Positions 31,390 to 41,924 are shown, counted from the first letter of the stretch. The stretch: DNA of 64,000 bases from Diplonema papillatum (GCA_030068145.1 JAPJBO010000852.1:35199-99198), one strand, 5' to 3'. The notes: generated from the sequence alone by a model not told the origin. A program made the numbers and translations.

Positions 31390-32600
31390 ATGTACTTTGT
31401 TGCTTGCCGTGGTTACCCTCGAAGGAAAGCGGCCCCGGGTTCTGCTCAGAAACACCTTGGCGGAAGGAAGTGGGAGATTAGACGGACCAAAGAAAAATAT
31501 CCAACGAGTGGGAGTAAGGATCTAAGGCGGAGAGAGGCGGGCCCCCCTCTACCAATGGACAACATCGACGGCCTGCTGGATCAGGCAACTAAATTAGCCG
31601 AGGCGTGTGGAAACAAAAGAGCGAGGCAACAGCTGCTGCGTTTACGAGGGATCATCGCGTCCCTAATGGGTGCCGAGTAAAGGACGCGGCGTACGGCTGC
31701 GACATCTCCAGAGGCGAAGGCTGTTCCGAAAGAGGCGGACGGGACGAAGCAACCAGACCCGCGATCCGGCGGCACATGGGCAGATATAGCCCGCCCATGT
31801 ACGAAGGCAACGACGGGGTCCGCGCAGGCGGGGCCCTCCGCTGCTAAGAGGCACCAAGACGCACCAACGGGCAACACGTGGGCTCAGAAAACGAGGCAGC
31901 CATGTCGTTTGAAGCAGGCTGGGAGGTGACGACGGTTGAAACAACCGTGGAGATGGAGAGTATAAGAAGGGCGGCCTGCCCATCACCACGAACGCGGGTC
32001 GAAGTGGAGATGGGGGGCGGCTCTGGACACCTCAGGGGTATACCCTGCGGCGAAAGTGGCCGTCGCCTGCACGGCCCCGTGGGAGAGATGGGGGGCGGCT
32101 CTGGACACCTTAGGGGTATACCCTGAGGCGAAAGTGGCCGTCGCCTGCACGGCCCCGTGGGAAAGACGATCCGACACCTTGTGTCACTCTCCGACGGCAA
32201 CCACCGGGATCTCTAGATGCGCTACCGCAATTTCACCCCGCCGAGCGTTCGTTGCAAGACTATCGCACCGACTCTCTGCGACGGGTGCCGATCATCGACG
32301 TACTGAAGCTGCTGAGAAGTTCCGGGAAAGGGGGGACCTTTTGGAAGGCCTCGGGGGTTGGAATTGTCGTTTACGAACGGCTCAGAGACGATACCGACAG
32401 TTTTGGTGAACAACTGCACTCTCGCAGAAGCACGGGATTTGGCGGCCCGTACGCCGAACACGTTTGACATTGTGTTCTGTAACGTGCAGGTGCCATCAAG
32501 GCAGGCGAGCACTGTTCACGGGCTAGTGTTACTTTATGACGTCGTCCACCGGGAGAGTCAACGTGGTGCGGACTTTCCGGGCCGTTTTAAGCACCTGGTC
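31390..32600 (+). pseudogene. Gag-like element protein, broken
   Basis: One frame from 31390 includes MDNIDGLLDQATKLAEACGN and RARQQLLRLRGIIASL and stops at 31680. The same frame is then open again to about 31917 (AKAVPKEADGTKQPDP, GGTWADIAR, GNTWAQKTR). Further on, frames at 32252-32400 (SLRRVPIIDVLKLLRSSG) and 32358-32560 (IPTVLVNNCTLAEARDLAA) look protein-like but are shifted against each other. A basic, Pro/Ala-rich protein with repeated TWA motifs resembles retroelement ORF1/gag products. I cannot assign a family. Likely a decayed element. Confidence 0.35.
32009..32164 (+). repeat. Two 78-bp tandem repeats
   Basis: Two near-identical 78-bp units beginning 'gatggggggcggctctgg', differing at a few positions. 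Confidence 0.9.
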
Positions 32601-32659
32601 CGGGCTCCTGGTAAGTTCCCCGAAACTCCCCGATACTCAGCCCGATTTTTATGGGAAAA

Positions 32660-32830
32660 AGTGGGGCCACCGGTGGGTGGGCAGGTGTACAGGTTGGTAG
32701 TTGAGTGGACAGATGGGTGGATGGGGGTGGGCAGGTCGGTGGATGGATGAACAAGTGGGTGGTTGGGTAGACGGGTGGGTGGTTGGGCGGGCAAGTGGGT
32801 GAGGTATGCAGGTAGGTGTGCTAGTGTGTG
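32660..32830 (+). repeat. G-rich GGTGGGTGG-type low-complexity tract
   Basis: Irregular repeats of 'gtgggtgg', 'gatgggtgg' and 'ggttggg' across 170 bp. Several closely spaced GGG runs make G-quadruplex formation possible. Confidence 0.7.
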
Positions 32831-32990
32831 GGCCTTTGAAGCGTGGATGATGCCTCTCGCGCTGCCCCCCTTGAGGTTCCTGGCTCATGCCAAAGCGCCG
32901 CCGCCCGGGTTAAGGGGTTGCGGCATCAGGCGTGGGCCAGGGCCAGGGAGGCTGTTCGGAGGGGTCACCACCCACCGTTCGCGGGCTTCG

Positions 32991-33839
32991 TTACTTCACT
33001 GCCCCCGGCTCTCCCCGGCCTTCGTCATCCCGGGGGAGGGTTCCACGGCCATCCCCCCCCGCGTGGGGAATGGACTGGTGCTGTGCCGCGGGTCCTTCCG
33101 TGCGTCCTCGCGACGTCGCCGCTGTCGATGTCGCTGCCGCTGTTGCTGCCGCTGCAGCCGCTGTCGGGCGGTTGGTTGACGATCCCGGTCTGCACCCCGC
33201 CCGTTGCGCGTCGGCTTTCTTCTTCTCAGCGTTCGCTAGGACGTCCCAAAGGTGGCGGCTGCCGCCGCCGCGTGCGCGGCGGTGCGTCGCCCGGTCGTGT
33301 CTTGCCCGTGCCTTCCACTTCTCGCCGCTGTGTTGCCACCCCCGTGGGTAGTGGGCCTGGGGTCGGAAGCTGCCGGTCAGGACACCTGCTTTCTCCCAGT
33401 GGCCGCTCTGGTCGCCCCCTCCTTTGTTCGCCATCTTTTTGGGCACGTGCCGTACGGCGGCGACTTCGAACGCCCGCATCACCGCTTCGAAGGCCTCCCG
33501 GTGTTGATCTGCGGCCGTTTGTTGGCCGGTAGGTGTGCTAGTGTGCTCGGACGCGGCTCTCTTGAGCCGTCCGTGTTCCTCCTCCTCCGATCCTCTTCCT
33601 TGGCCACCTCGACAGCTCGCAGGGCGTTTCTTAACACCGTGCGAGAGAACTCGGATGCATCTACCAACTGTAGCTTGGACTTCTAGGCAGTTGTTGAGGC
33701 ATACCCTGCAGCCTGCGGATTCGGAGGGCCTCAAGGCGAACCAGCAGTTGCTGGAAAACCTGCAGGACCTGCCTTTGAGTCCTTGGACACAGGGAGGAGT
33801 CTGGAACAGGACGCGTCTTGTGCATGAGCGCAGGTTCAA
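32991..33839 (-). pseudogene. Gag-like element protein (family H), frameshifted
   Basis: The minus strand holds a 282-codon frame with EAFEAVMRAFEVAAV in its middle and an Ala/Thr-rich end. A second minus frame (33667-33479) ends ...LPANKRPQIN just before that motif. Joined, the order NKRPQI....AFEAVMRA.E.AA matches the minus-strand frame at 62745-63077 (NKRPQIANQQAFEAVMRAYEAAA). So this is one protein family in two places, frameshifted here. Function unknown; a structural (gag-like) protein of a retroelement is one possibility. Confidence 0.4.
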
Positions 33840-34154
33840 CCATAACCTTCGGTACCACGAGTTTTGCCATTCTTATGTCAAACTCTCCAATTCCCTCTTG
33901 GGTTTTGGTTTGGGCAAGAAGTATTCGCGCCCGCCATCTGACCACGCTGCAGCAGTCACGTGTAAACCGGGCAGACCCAGTCGTCTTCCCCCATCTGGTC
34001 CCGAACGACGAGCACAGCCCCTGCACCCGAGTTTAGCCATGATTGGAAGCCGCATCGGAAACAAGGGGTCAACCCGTCCCGGAATTTTGAATTCGTGCAC
34101 CCGGTTGAAAGAGGAGTGTCCACTTCGGAGTCCACGTTCACTTATGTGGGGAGT
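33840..34154. other. No recognisable gene
   Basis: Open frames on both strands but no recognised motif. Confidence 0.35.
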
Positions 34155-34283
34155 TGTAGTACGGGAGGAACCGGAAATCTCCGGAAAGATGGTACCCGCA
34201 TTCCAACTCGTCTCGGGAAAGGTCAGTCGACGACCGTATGCAGGTGGGTGGAGGCCCTGGGACTGCGAAGGCGTGACCACCCC
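34155..34283 (+). repeat. Diverged end fragment of retroelement 1
   Basis: Resembles 5606-5770: 'gttgtagt', 'gaccggaaa' or 'aaccggaaa', 'ctcgtctcgg', 'aggccctgggactgc', 'aaggcgtgac'. It lacks the (CT)n expansion, showing that the element end can exist without the microsatellite. Confidence 0.6.
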
Positions 34284-34463
34284 ATAAGGAGGACTCTCTA
34301 TCTTGCGTTATCTCTCTGTCCCAGTCGCCATAGCAACCTTATCCTCGGCCAAGCATCATCCTGCAACCGATGGCCATCGTGCCTCTCATTTTGGTTATCA
34401 ACCTTACTCCTCGCCCGAATTGCCGTCTTCGACCGTAACTGCCCCTGGTCCTGGTGGTTAGGG

Positions 34464-34892
34464 TTAGCATGCAAAGAGCCTGTGGCGATAATCTGCATCT
34501 GCTCTCTTTCGTGACCTCTTCGTGCTACCTCTCTTCGTCACTGGCACTTTATCTTGCACCTCTGCCCGCCGCGGAGTGCACGTCTCTGTCTTCGATGATG
34601 GCGAGTCCTTACGCCGCCGCTTCGTTGCCAGCGGCCGTCCTAGTGTCGTCGCCTTCTGCGGCGTTCTCGATGGCGGTGTTGGCGCCGGCATCCGCCGCTT
34701 CCCTTGTGGCGCTTTGGGCCGATGGTCGCAGCTTGCGTCTCGACTTCGGTGTCGCTTCGGGCGTCCCCGGGGGCGAAGGCCCGCGCTTCCGTCTCTTCGC
34801 CGCCGACTCCGCACGGCTCGGCATATCGTGCTGCAGGAATCCGTGGTGGCCTGGGCACGCCTACCTCCATGCGCTGGGTCTCCGCCGCCCAC
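34464..34892 (-). CDS. Hypothetical basic protein (weak)
   Basis: A 142-codon frame rich in Arg, Lys, Pro and Ser, with several RRR/KRRRK clusters. It overlaps repeat D (34461-34512) and the start of repeat A (34843). It resembles the basic frame at 4269-4661 in composition and in its position next to repeat D. Not a recognised family. Confidence 0.2.
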   Translation of the reverse strand: MGGGDPAHGGRRAQATTDSCSTICRAVRSRRRRDGSAGLRPRGRPKRHRSRDASCDHRPKAPQGKRRMPAPTPPSRTPQKATTLGRPLATKRRRKDSPSSKTETCTPRRAEVQDKVPVTKRGSTKRSRKRADADYRHRLFAC

Positions 34893-35382
34893 TGAATTTA
34901 CCCCCTTACGCCCCTTCTTGCCGGAGGTGCCGTCTTCGAAGGCGTCCCATCAGCACGTCCAATCCTTTCCTCCCCACGTGGAAACTACGTCCATCCCCCA
35001 GACCTCATCATTGAAGGCGTGCCTGTTCGTCCCAGCTGCGACTCGTCGTCTCTGTACCCGCACGACCTCTGGTGGAACGGTTCCTGCTCCCCTTGCCGCG
35101 GATCCTGTCGCTACCTGTGTCAAACCGTATCAACCTGTACCTCCCAGTCTGTCCTTCCTTCTCAGCCTCTATCTTCGTCTTCGGGGCATAGCCAAACACG
35201 GGACCGCCTTGCGCAAGGTAGTGTAAGAATAGCGTAGCCCCCTCCCCACCTTCGCCAAGGCCGGCTGCAGGGAAAGTGGTCGCCACAAAGGAAATATCCC
35301 GAAACTCCCCGAATTTCCCCGAAACTCCCCGAAATTCCCCGAAACTCCCCGATCCCCGATATTTTCGTCTGGACCAGGTGGT
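34843..35382 (+). repeat. Dispersed repeat A, copy 2
   Basis: Same as 744-1069, with about 170 bp extra at 34950-35125 and more reiterations of 'ccccgaaactccccgaa' at 35298-35360. Confidence 0.7.
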
Positions 35383-36627
35383 TTCGGCTGATGGGGAAAA
35401 AGTCAGACATTCCATTTCGTGTTCGAGCATAGAGTTGTTCGTGGCCTGCCGTGTTCGCTTCGATCTTCGTGGCTCCTGCAGGGGTCGCTTCCGCCCCCTC
35501 CTGGGAGGTGCGTTTCTGAGCTCGCCGGCTGGCGTGCGCGGAAGGGTTGATTGAGTGGGGATGATATTCCCCGTTGATGACGTCTTGGGCGACGGTGATG
35601 ATGATGGTGAGGGCGAGGAAGACAACTCCGCGTTCGGAGCTGGTGAGCTGGTGAGGTCCAGCGCCGTTCGTTGCTGCCTTGTTGGCCGGGCGCTTCGGCC
35701 CCCGTCTGCTCCCGTCGGCTTGGGTGGCCGGTCGCGGGTCTCCTGCAGGATACAGTTCCGCCCCTTTCTGGGCGACTCGGACAGTTGCTCGGCCGCAAGC
35801 GAACGCGGCGTGGCCGCGGGTGCTGGCGTGTTCGTTTTGGGGGGTGGCGTTCGGGCGGCGGGTTGTAGTCTTGGGTTCGCCGGCACTGTGGTGCCCTTTG
35901 CCGCAGCACGCGGCGGGTCGTCGCTCTGCAAGCGTCGACAGCTGGCGGCATCCTTCGCACGGGCCGCGGTTGTGTTCGCGGCACCCGTGGTGCCCTGCGG
36001 CACAGCACGTCTTCGGCGCGTGTTGCAGTCCACGCACTTGGACATTCGGTGTCGGTCGCAGATCGCGATGGGTAGCCCGACATCGGCGGCGTGGTGATGC
36101 CGACAGCACGCCTGCACCGTGGGTCCTTGTTTGTCTCCGAGGCGGCGGCAGATTTCACACTTCCCCTTATAGTGCGCGACGCACTTCATCGCGTTCCTTT
36201 TGTCAACCACCGCGTCCGGAAAATGGACGGGGTCCGGGTTCGCGGCTGGCCTCTGGGGGGCGGGCCACCGGGCTGCCCTCGCGCGTCGTTCGTCGTTGTA
36301 CACGGGCCCATTGTCGTAGGCCCCACTACCCTTCAACTGTTCCTGGACGATTCCTCCTGTAACGGACATCCGGTGTCGAGGTCTGGGTTCCAGGCCCGGC
36401 AGGCTGGGCAGTCCAAAAAAGGACGGTGCCGTGGTCACCGCCTTTATCGATCCGGGCAGGCAGCCGCCGAACTCTTGCTGATCATGCAGCGCATGCCGTT
36501 CGCTTTCTCGCGAAGCGTTTTCGCCAGCCGCACGTCCAAGCCGGAGTACAAGCTGCTTAGCAAGCCAGCTCAAAGTCGACAGCGAGCTCGACCGACATGC
36601 ATGAGAGGCAGTGTCCTGCCTAAACAT
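35008..36627 (-). CDS. Hypothetical protein with a Cys/His cluster, probably element-encoded
   Basis: A 539-codon frame. At about residues 165-230 lies a dense metal-binding-like cluster: CVAHYKGKCEICRRLGD, then CCRHHHAADVGLP, then CDRHRMSKCVDC. The spacing recalls a cross-braced zinc domain, but I cannot name it. A Pro/Ser/Thr/Lys-rich disordered region follows (about 240-410, with SSSPSPSSSPSPK and RRGRKRPLQEPRRSKRTR). The last 110 residues overlap dispersed repeat A, whose minus-strand frame is also open at 744-1069. This suggests a mobile-element protein whose 3' end is the repeat. The start is uncertain; I see no introns. Confidence 0.45.
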   Translation of the reverse strand: MFRQDTASHACRSSSLSTLSWLAKQLVLRLGRAAGENASRESERHALHDQQEFGGCLPGSIKAVTTAPSFFGLPSLPGLEPRPRHRMSVTGGIVQEQLKGSGAYDNGPVYNDERRARAARWPAPQRPAANPDPVHFPDAVVDKRNAMKCVAHYKGKCEICRRLGDKQGPTVQACCRHHHAADVGLPIAICDRHRMSKCVDCNTRRRRAVPQGTTGAANTTAARAKDAASCRRLQSDDPPRAAAKGTTVPANPRLQPAARTPPPKTNTPAPAATPRSLAAEQLSESPRKGRNCILQETRDRPPKPTGADGGRSARPTRQQRTALDLTSSPAPNAELSSSPSPSSSPSPKTSSTGNIIPTQSTLPRTPAGELRNAPPRRGRKRPLQEPRRSKRTRQATNNSMLEHEMECLTFSPSAETTWSRRKYRGSGSFGEFRGVSGKFGEFRDISFVATTFPAAGLGEGGEGATLFLHYLAQGGPVFGYAPKTKIEAEKEGQTGRYRLIRFDTGSDRIRGKGSRNRSTRGRAGTETTSRSWDEQARLQ

Positions 36628-37480
36628 TAAACTAAGATTTGAATCTGATAGGCAGTCTCCGGGTGGACTTTCTCTGGTTACACGTCTCGCGGGCCGCGGA
36701 GGAGTATTTAATTCGGAAGGCTGTAATCACGCTTTTGGGAGCTGGCACAACAACCAAGGGTCTCGTCGGGCTGATGGCAAATCTTCTGAGAGAGTTCAGG
36801 TTCCGCCGATTTGACGACAGCATCTTTCATTCCTTATTCTTCGATGGGCCTCCCATGACGCTTTCTAGGAAGGAAACCCCGCATTTTCTCCTCTGCGAGG
36901 GCCTCGGCGTAGAGCCTGGCGCTATCTGGCTGCTCAGAGACAAGGGTTTACCAGCATCGAGAATGGGGTAGACGTGCGCCCTGAACCGACCGCGTGACTA
37001 ATCGTGGACTGAGCTCCGCGATCTGCAGCTGTATCGCGGGGGCGGTATACTCTCGCGAATGGTGCCACAGGAAGTGTGGGGTTCGGGTAGCAGCAGCTGT
37101 GAGTTTTGCGACGTCGGTGCCACAGGATCCCTCCTGCACTACTTCTGGAGTGCCCAGGCCCAGGCTGCAGATGGAGCGCACTGCGATCCCGTCTCGGTGT
37201 GGCAGGTGTGGCGTTTCGGGACATGCCGACGTGCTTGAGCACAAACGGAGTTTCCCCCGGAACCCCACAGGACCTGCTGGAGAAGGTACAGAGGCATCTT
37301 GGTACCATCACCATCGAGATGGCTCGAGCGCAGCGGAACCTTGCGGCTACCTGCCCCTGGGAGCGCGTCGACGAAATAGATGGAACTCGCAAAGGACAGC
37401 CGGGAACTCCTGACGAGTCAAGTCGGAACGCGTTTCGCTGCGATGTTGGTCTTTTGGCTGCGGAATCTGACCTGGGTCAG
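36628..37480. other. No recognisable gene
   Basis: Frames such as 36639-36971 (ITLLGAGTTTKGLVGLMANL) look protein-like but match nothing I know, and no frame continues through the region. Confidence 0.35.
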
Positions 37481-37489
37481 CTCCAACCC

Positions 37490-37852
37490 CAGTCAGCTCC
37501 AAAACATGTCTTTTCTTTCCGGGCCGTCACATCAAAAATCTTAGGCAGCCAACCTGCGAAGATTCCAAAGAACCGCAAGTAAAACAGCAACACCAACAAG
37601 ATGCTGCAAGCGGCCTTGCTGATCGCCGCAGCCGGCGGCCATACGGTCAACTTCTCTCCGTGTTGACACTGTTTCTTATGGAAATTCCAATCAACCGCCA
37701 AAGAAGATTTTTCACTCTAAAAAACGCTGAAAAGTTCTCAATCGAGAATTCCGCTCCCAAAACATGTCTTTTCTTTCCGGGCCGTCACATCAAACATCTC
37801 AGGCAACCAACCCGCGAAGATTCCAAAGAAGTAAAACAGCAACAACAACAAC
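37490..37852 (+). repeat. Duplicated 5' leader of the oxidoreductase gene
   Basis: The leader 'ccgggccgtcacatcaaa...ggca(a/g)ccaac...gattccaaagaa' occurs twice: 37519-37600 and 37768-37852. Between them is a collapsed 5' fragment of the gene with the common break point and 'gttgacactgtttcttatgg'. Confidence 0.8.
37601..37666 (+). CDS. Mini-frame made from the oxidoreductase signal peptide
   Basis: Downstream of a complete copy of the oxidoreductase leader, an ATG opens a 21-residue frame: MLQAALLIAAAGGH then TVNFSPC and a stop. It is the start of the signal peptide joined, by deletion, to the sequence after the common break point. If transcribed it would make a tiny, probably secreted peptide; more likely it is a by-product of the 5' duplication. 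Confidence 0.2.
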   Translation: MLQAALLIAAAGGHTVNFSPC

Positions 37853-39472
37853 ATGATGCTGCAAGCGGTCTTGCTGAGCGCCGTTGCACTCTCCACGTGG
37901 GGGACGGGAGGGCATGGCAACGGCGGTTCCTCGTACCCGTACACCCTGCCGGGTGATCGGCGGTGGCCGAAGCTGCGCCATTGGGCAAAGCTGGAAGCGC
38001 GGCTGGAGGGCAGCCTCGCAGTGCGGGGCAGCCAAGGGTACAACCTGACCGAGCTCTACCAAGACGGCATTTTTAACCGCCGGAACGGCGAGCCGCAGCC
38101 GGCGGCCATCGCGGTGCCGAATGGCGCGGACGACGTGCGGAGGCTGGTCCTGTTCGGGCGCAGACACCAGCTCCGCGTCGCCGTGTACAACAGGGGGCAC
38201 ATGAGCGACGTCAGGAACACCGCGGACAACAGCTTGTTGATCCACATCGCGGGGATGAAGGGCGTCTCGGTGGACATGGACGAGCTCACCGTCACCGTCG
38301 AAGGCGGCGCGTCCTTCAACGAACTGGTCCCCGCTGTCGACGCTGCGTCCAACGGCACGTACGTGGCCCTGTCGGGCAGCGTCGGGACCATAGGCGTCTG
38401 GGGCTGGGCGGTGGCTGGCGGGTTCGGGCCGTTGACGCAGATGTACGGTTTCGGGGTCGATGCGATCGTCAGCGCGACGGTGGTGACGGCGGAGGGTGCT
38501 GTCGTGACGGCGACCGCCGACAACGAGCACAAGGACCTGCTGTACGCGATCAGAGGCGGCGCGAGTACCTCGTTCGGCATCGGCGTCTCGCTGACCATGC
38601 GGCTCTTCCCGAACCCCGGTCCGGCGATGTCCGTCTTCGTCGGCACGTTCCCGGTGGTGACGCCCGCGATCACCGAGGGGTACGCGGCGGCTCTGAAGAC
38701 AGCCCCGCACGGGGCGATCCTCTACTACCTGATCGCCAACCCTGGGACCCTCCGCATCAACGCGTTCTGCTTCGGCAGCTCGTGCCCGCGGTTCATGGCG
38801 GCCGTGAACGCGATCCCCGGGTGCACCTCGTGCATCAACTTCCCGTCGACGTTTCCCCTCGGGTTCCTGGGCATGTTCAGCGGCGCGTCGATGGAGCGGT
38901 ACAGCCAGTGGACCATGGGCGGCGCGAAGCTTGCGGATGTAGTCCCGCTTTTGACCGACGTGGCTGCGTGGGTCGAGCAGCCAGAGGAAGTTGCGATGAA
39001 GAAGGACTGCTGGGGCGGCGGGTACCTCGGTGGGATGTCGTCGTTCTTCGACCCGGAAGGTTGCAGCACGGCGATCTCGCCGGGTATGCGCGCGTCGCGC
39101 CTGTACCTTGTGTGTCTAACGTCGTGGGATGAATCGCTGGACGCCGCCGGCCGACAGAAGGCTGTCGATACTGTGACGACGTTCGAAGACGAAAAAATGC
39201 GGCCGCGAAGCCCGAGCGAGTGGGTCTACTGGAACGAGGCCCACCACGAGTTCTTAGGCGACTCTTGGAAGGTCCGGTACTGGGGGAGCATGGAGACCTA
39301 CAACAAGCTCCTCCGCATCAAGCTGCGTTACGACCCTACCAACTTCCTGACGTGCTACCACTGCGTCGGTTGGGACTACGAGCGGAGCGTGGCCGACGTC
39401 GACCCCAACCTGTGCCCTTCAACCAACTGCAGCTGCTCGAACAACCCCACGGGCGAGTGCTCCACCTTCTAG
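37853..39472 (+). CDS. Secreted FAD-linked oxidoreductase (BBE-like), copy 3
   Basis: 539 residues, protein identical to copy 2. At DNA level I noticed only one silent change near the end (tccacc for tctacc), although the 5' leader (a shorter '-agaagtaaaacag-' version) and the first 60 bases after the stop already differ at several places. Domain content is as in copy 1: signal peptide, PCMH FAD domain with His 116, berberine-bridge module and Cys-rich tail. It lies outside the 8.2-kb duplication and is the nearest copy to homocitrate synthase, with no sign of a functional link. Confidence 0.92.
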   Translation: MMLQAVLLSAVALSTWGTGGHGNGGSSYPYTLPGDRRWPKLRHWAKLEARLEGSLAVRGSQGYNLTELYQDGIFNRRNGEPQPAAIAVPNGADDVRRLVLFGRRHQLRVAVYNRGHMSDVRNTADNSLLIHIAGMKGVSVDMDELTVTVEGGASFNELVPAVDAASNGTYVALSGSVGTIGVWGWAVAGGFGPLTQMYGFGVDAIVSATVVTAEGAVVTATADNEHKDLLYAIRGGASTSFGIGVSLTMRLFPNPGPAMSVFVGTFPVVTPAITEGYAAALKTAPHGAILYYLIANPGTLRINAFCFGSSCPRFMAAVNAIPGCTSCINFPSTFPLGFLGMFSGASMERYSQWTMGGAKLADVVPLLTDVAAWVEQPEEVAMKKDCWGGGYLGGMSSFFDPEGCSTAISPGMRASRLYLVCLTSWDESLDAAGRQKAVDTVTTFEDEKMRPRSPSEWVYWNEAHHEFLGDSWKVRYWGSMETYNKLLRIKLRYDPTNFLTCYHCVGWDYERSVADVDPNLCPSTNCSCSNNPTGECSTF

Positions 39473-41820
39473 TCAACACCGAAAAATACTCGAGGGGCTG
39501 CCTTGTGCTAACGTCGAAGGAGGCTAGAGGGGGAGAAACAATACAACTAAACTAAAAGACCCACTTTGTCGATCGCTTACACCCGCCACTGAACCCAGAT
39601 TCACCTGTGTTTCGTGTGGGCTACAGCACATTGACCGTCACTGCTGCTGTGTGCGCTCGGATTGGCGCCGCTCAAGCCACGTTAAGTCACTCGTTTGTTT
39701 GTAAAGACTGCTCCGTTCTTCTCCCTGACTTGTTCCCGGATTAGGGCGACACGTACTACTACTAGTGCAGTCCATCGTCACAGATTGCTGCTGCCTATCG
39801 GTGTAAGCGAAGAACAAATCAGGTTGTGTTTGTATTGTGTTTTCCCCTCTACCTCTACATTTTCTCCCTTCCATTCGGAGTCAAAGCAGCTACGTTGAGT
39901 TTGTTTTTTCTTTTTCTCCCGTTTTCACATCTCTTCTTTCTTTTCTGCGTGCGTCAGAAACAAAAAGGAAAAGTGTGTGCGAAGGACCTGTTTGTATCTT
40001 TACATGGCAGGTTCCAACGCTGCCAACTTTCTTTTTTGTACTGACATGTCCAGCGTGGAATGTGTTGTTCCAAAAAATAGGAAGCGCGGAAAAGTAAAAG
40101 CGAAGGCTTACAGCCGACACTATACACATTCCTTTTACGGAAGCGCGTCTTCAAAGACTTTTGACAAAGAAAAAACGTCCAGTGCTCCAAACTGATCCGT
40201 CCCTATTCGGGATAGCCAATCTGAGCCAATTCACCTACCCCCCCCGAGAGCGACCTGAGCTCGATAACTCGAAGACATGACATAGTGCGCTCTTAGCGGT
40301 AGTCACGAAAGAGAGCAGATGCAGACTATCGCCACAGATTCTTTGCATTCCAACCCAGACCACGAAACTCGCTTACATTCCACGAGGCTCTACAACGTTC
40401 GATCGGGCAGAAGTGAATTGGCTCACAGTCCAAGAAAAATCGGTCGGAGAAAAGACGTGCCAAGCAGAAACAAAAACGCCGTCCGGTGGGCTACTTTGCC
40501 ACTTGCTGTTCAAATAGGGTGGGCTTATTGCTGATACTCGCTGTCGCTCAGGGAAGAGGAGCTCGACACTCGCACTGATACGAAACCCGCTATAACGATG
40601 ATGCGGACAGCGAGAATTGTTGATGCAGGTGCCTGCTCGTTCTTACGTCAAGCTGAATTCAGAACGGAAGTGAAACCGCCACGGTTTGCGGTGGCGAGCT
40701 TCTCATTGCATCCAATCCTTTCAATTCGGAGAGGGCATGCGCCCCCGCTTCTATTTAATCTAAGCGTACTGCAGGAATGGTTGACTAGACCTCTTGAGTT
40801 TGTGATATCCACGATTCGGGGAGTCGGGAGAACTTACAAAGCCAAAAAACAGGAACGAACCCGTCCGTGAGAAAAAACGAGGAATAAAACACCTTCTTTT
40901 TCGAATACGATTTCCGTCTGTTTCGGCAGCATCAACCTGCGTGCGTGACCCGGAGGGATAGGATTTAAATCCAAATTGTTGTTTCTGAACCGAGTCGTGC
41001 AACTTGTGCGCGCAACCCATCAACTGCCGCTTTTTTTTGCCGTCCCATCTCCACCCGCTACCTGCGAGCGCCGAGGCGTTCAGGAAGCAGAAGTGGAGCT
41101 GCTATCTATTCACCGAGAGAAAAAGTTGTTTTTTTTTTACAAAAGCCGACTTGGAAGGAAATGCTCGACAAAACTGCCAGACAAAGAACCGAAGGGATCC
41201 CAGGTGCTGTAACTACCGAAGTCATGCGGGGTCTACCCTTCACGACGAGACACACAAACACAACAGGTCAAAAGTCCTGAGTGAGAAGCGAAGAACAAAT
41301 CGGATTGTGTTTGTATTGTATTTGCCCCTCTACCTCTACATTTTCTCCCTTCCATTCGGAGTCAAAGCAGTTAGTCGAGTATTTTCCTGCATGAGCGTTT
41401 TCCAGATTTTGCAATAATACTACCTTAGTACCGGTACCTCGCAATTGGTGGAAAAGGTCACGCTCGATGCAAAACAAATGCACTTGTGCCCTCCGGGCTC
41501 TGTGCGTGCGAATTTTGAATATCGAGTGACTTTTTCCTCCATTATTGCACGGGAATAAATAGCTATTTCTGCATCACGAGTGAGCTACATGGCCAGGCAA
41601 CGCCTGGGCATGCTTCTGTTGTGTACAACTCCACAGTCGGTGCAGTTCTCGAGTAGCAACTTTCCGTTCCTGCTTCCTGGCCCTTAGCCTGTTTTCTCCC
41701 TCCCTCCGGCTCCCTCCGGTGACACCACTTTGTCTTCAGCCATACTTCAACTCTCTTCGCATTGTCGCTCTTATCACTTCTCCTTCGGCGTCCCAGGTTG
41801 GCGGGCCCGGCGGGTTGGGC
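39473..41820. repeat. Diverged 3' flank of oxidoreductase copy 3
   Basis: Aligns in patches with 13798-17300 and 26084-29600, but has many substitutions and large deletions (no repeat E block, no long hairpin). Repeat D is present reversed at about 40300-40352. At 41283-41372 sits an extra copy of 39807-39895. No gene recognised. Confidence 0.7.
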
Positions 41821-41924
41821 AAACGTAACCATATAGCCCTTTCTTGCTCAAAGAATACCCATTTATCAACGGTCACACGGAGACCCTAAAACCCCAGCAC
41901 TCCAACACTACTAAGCAACCCGTC

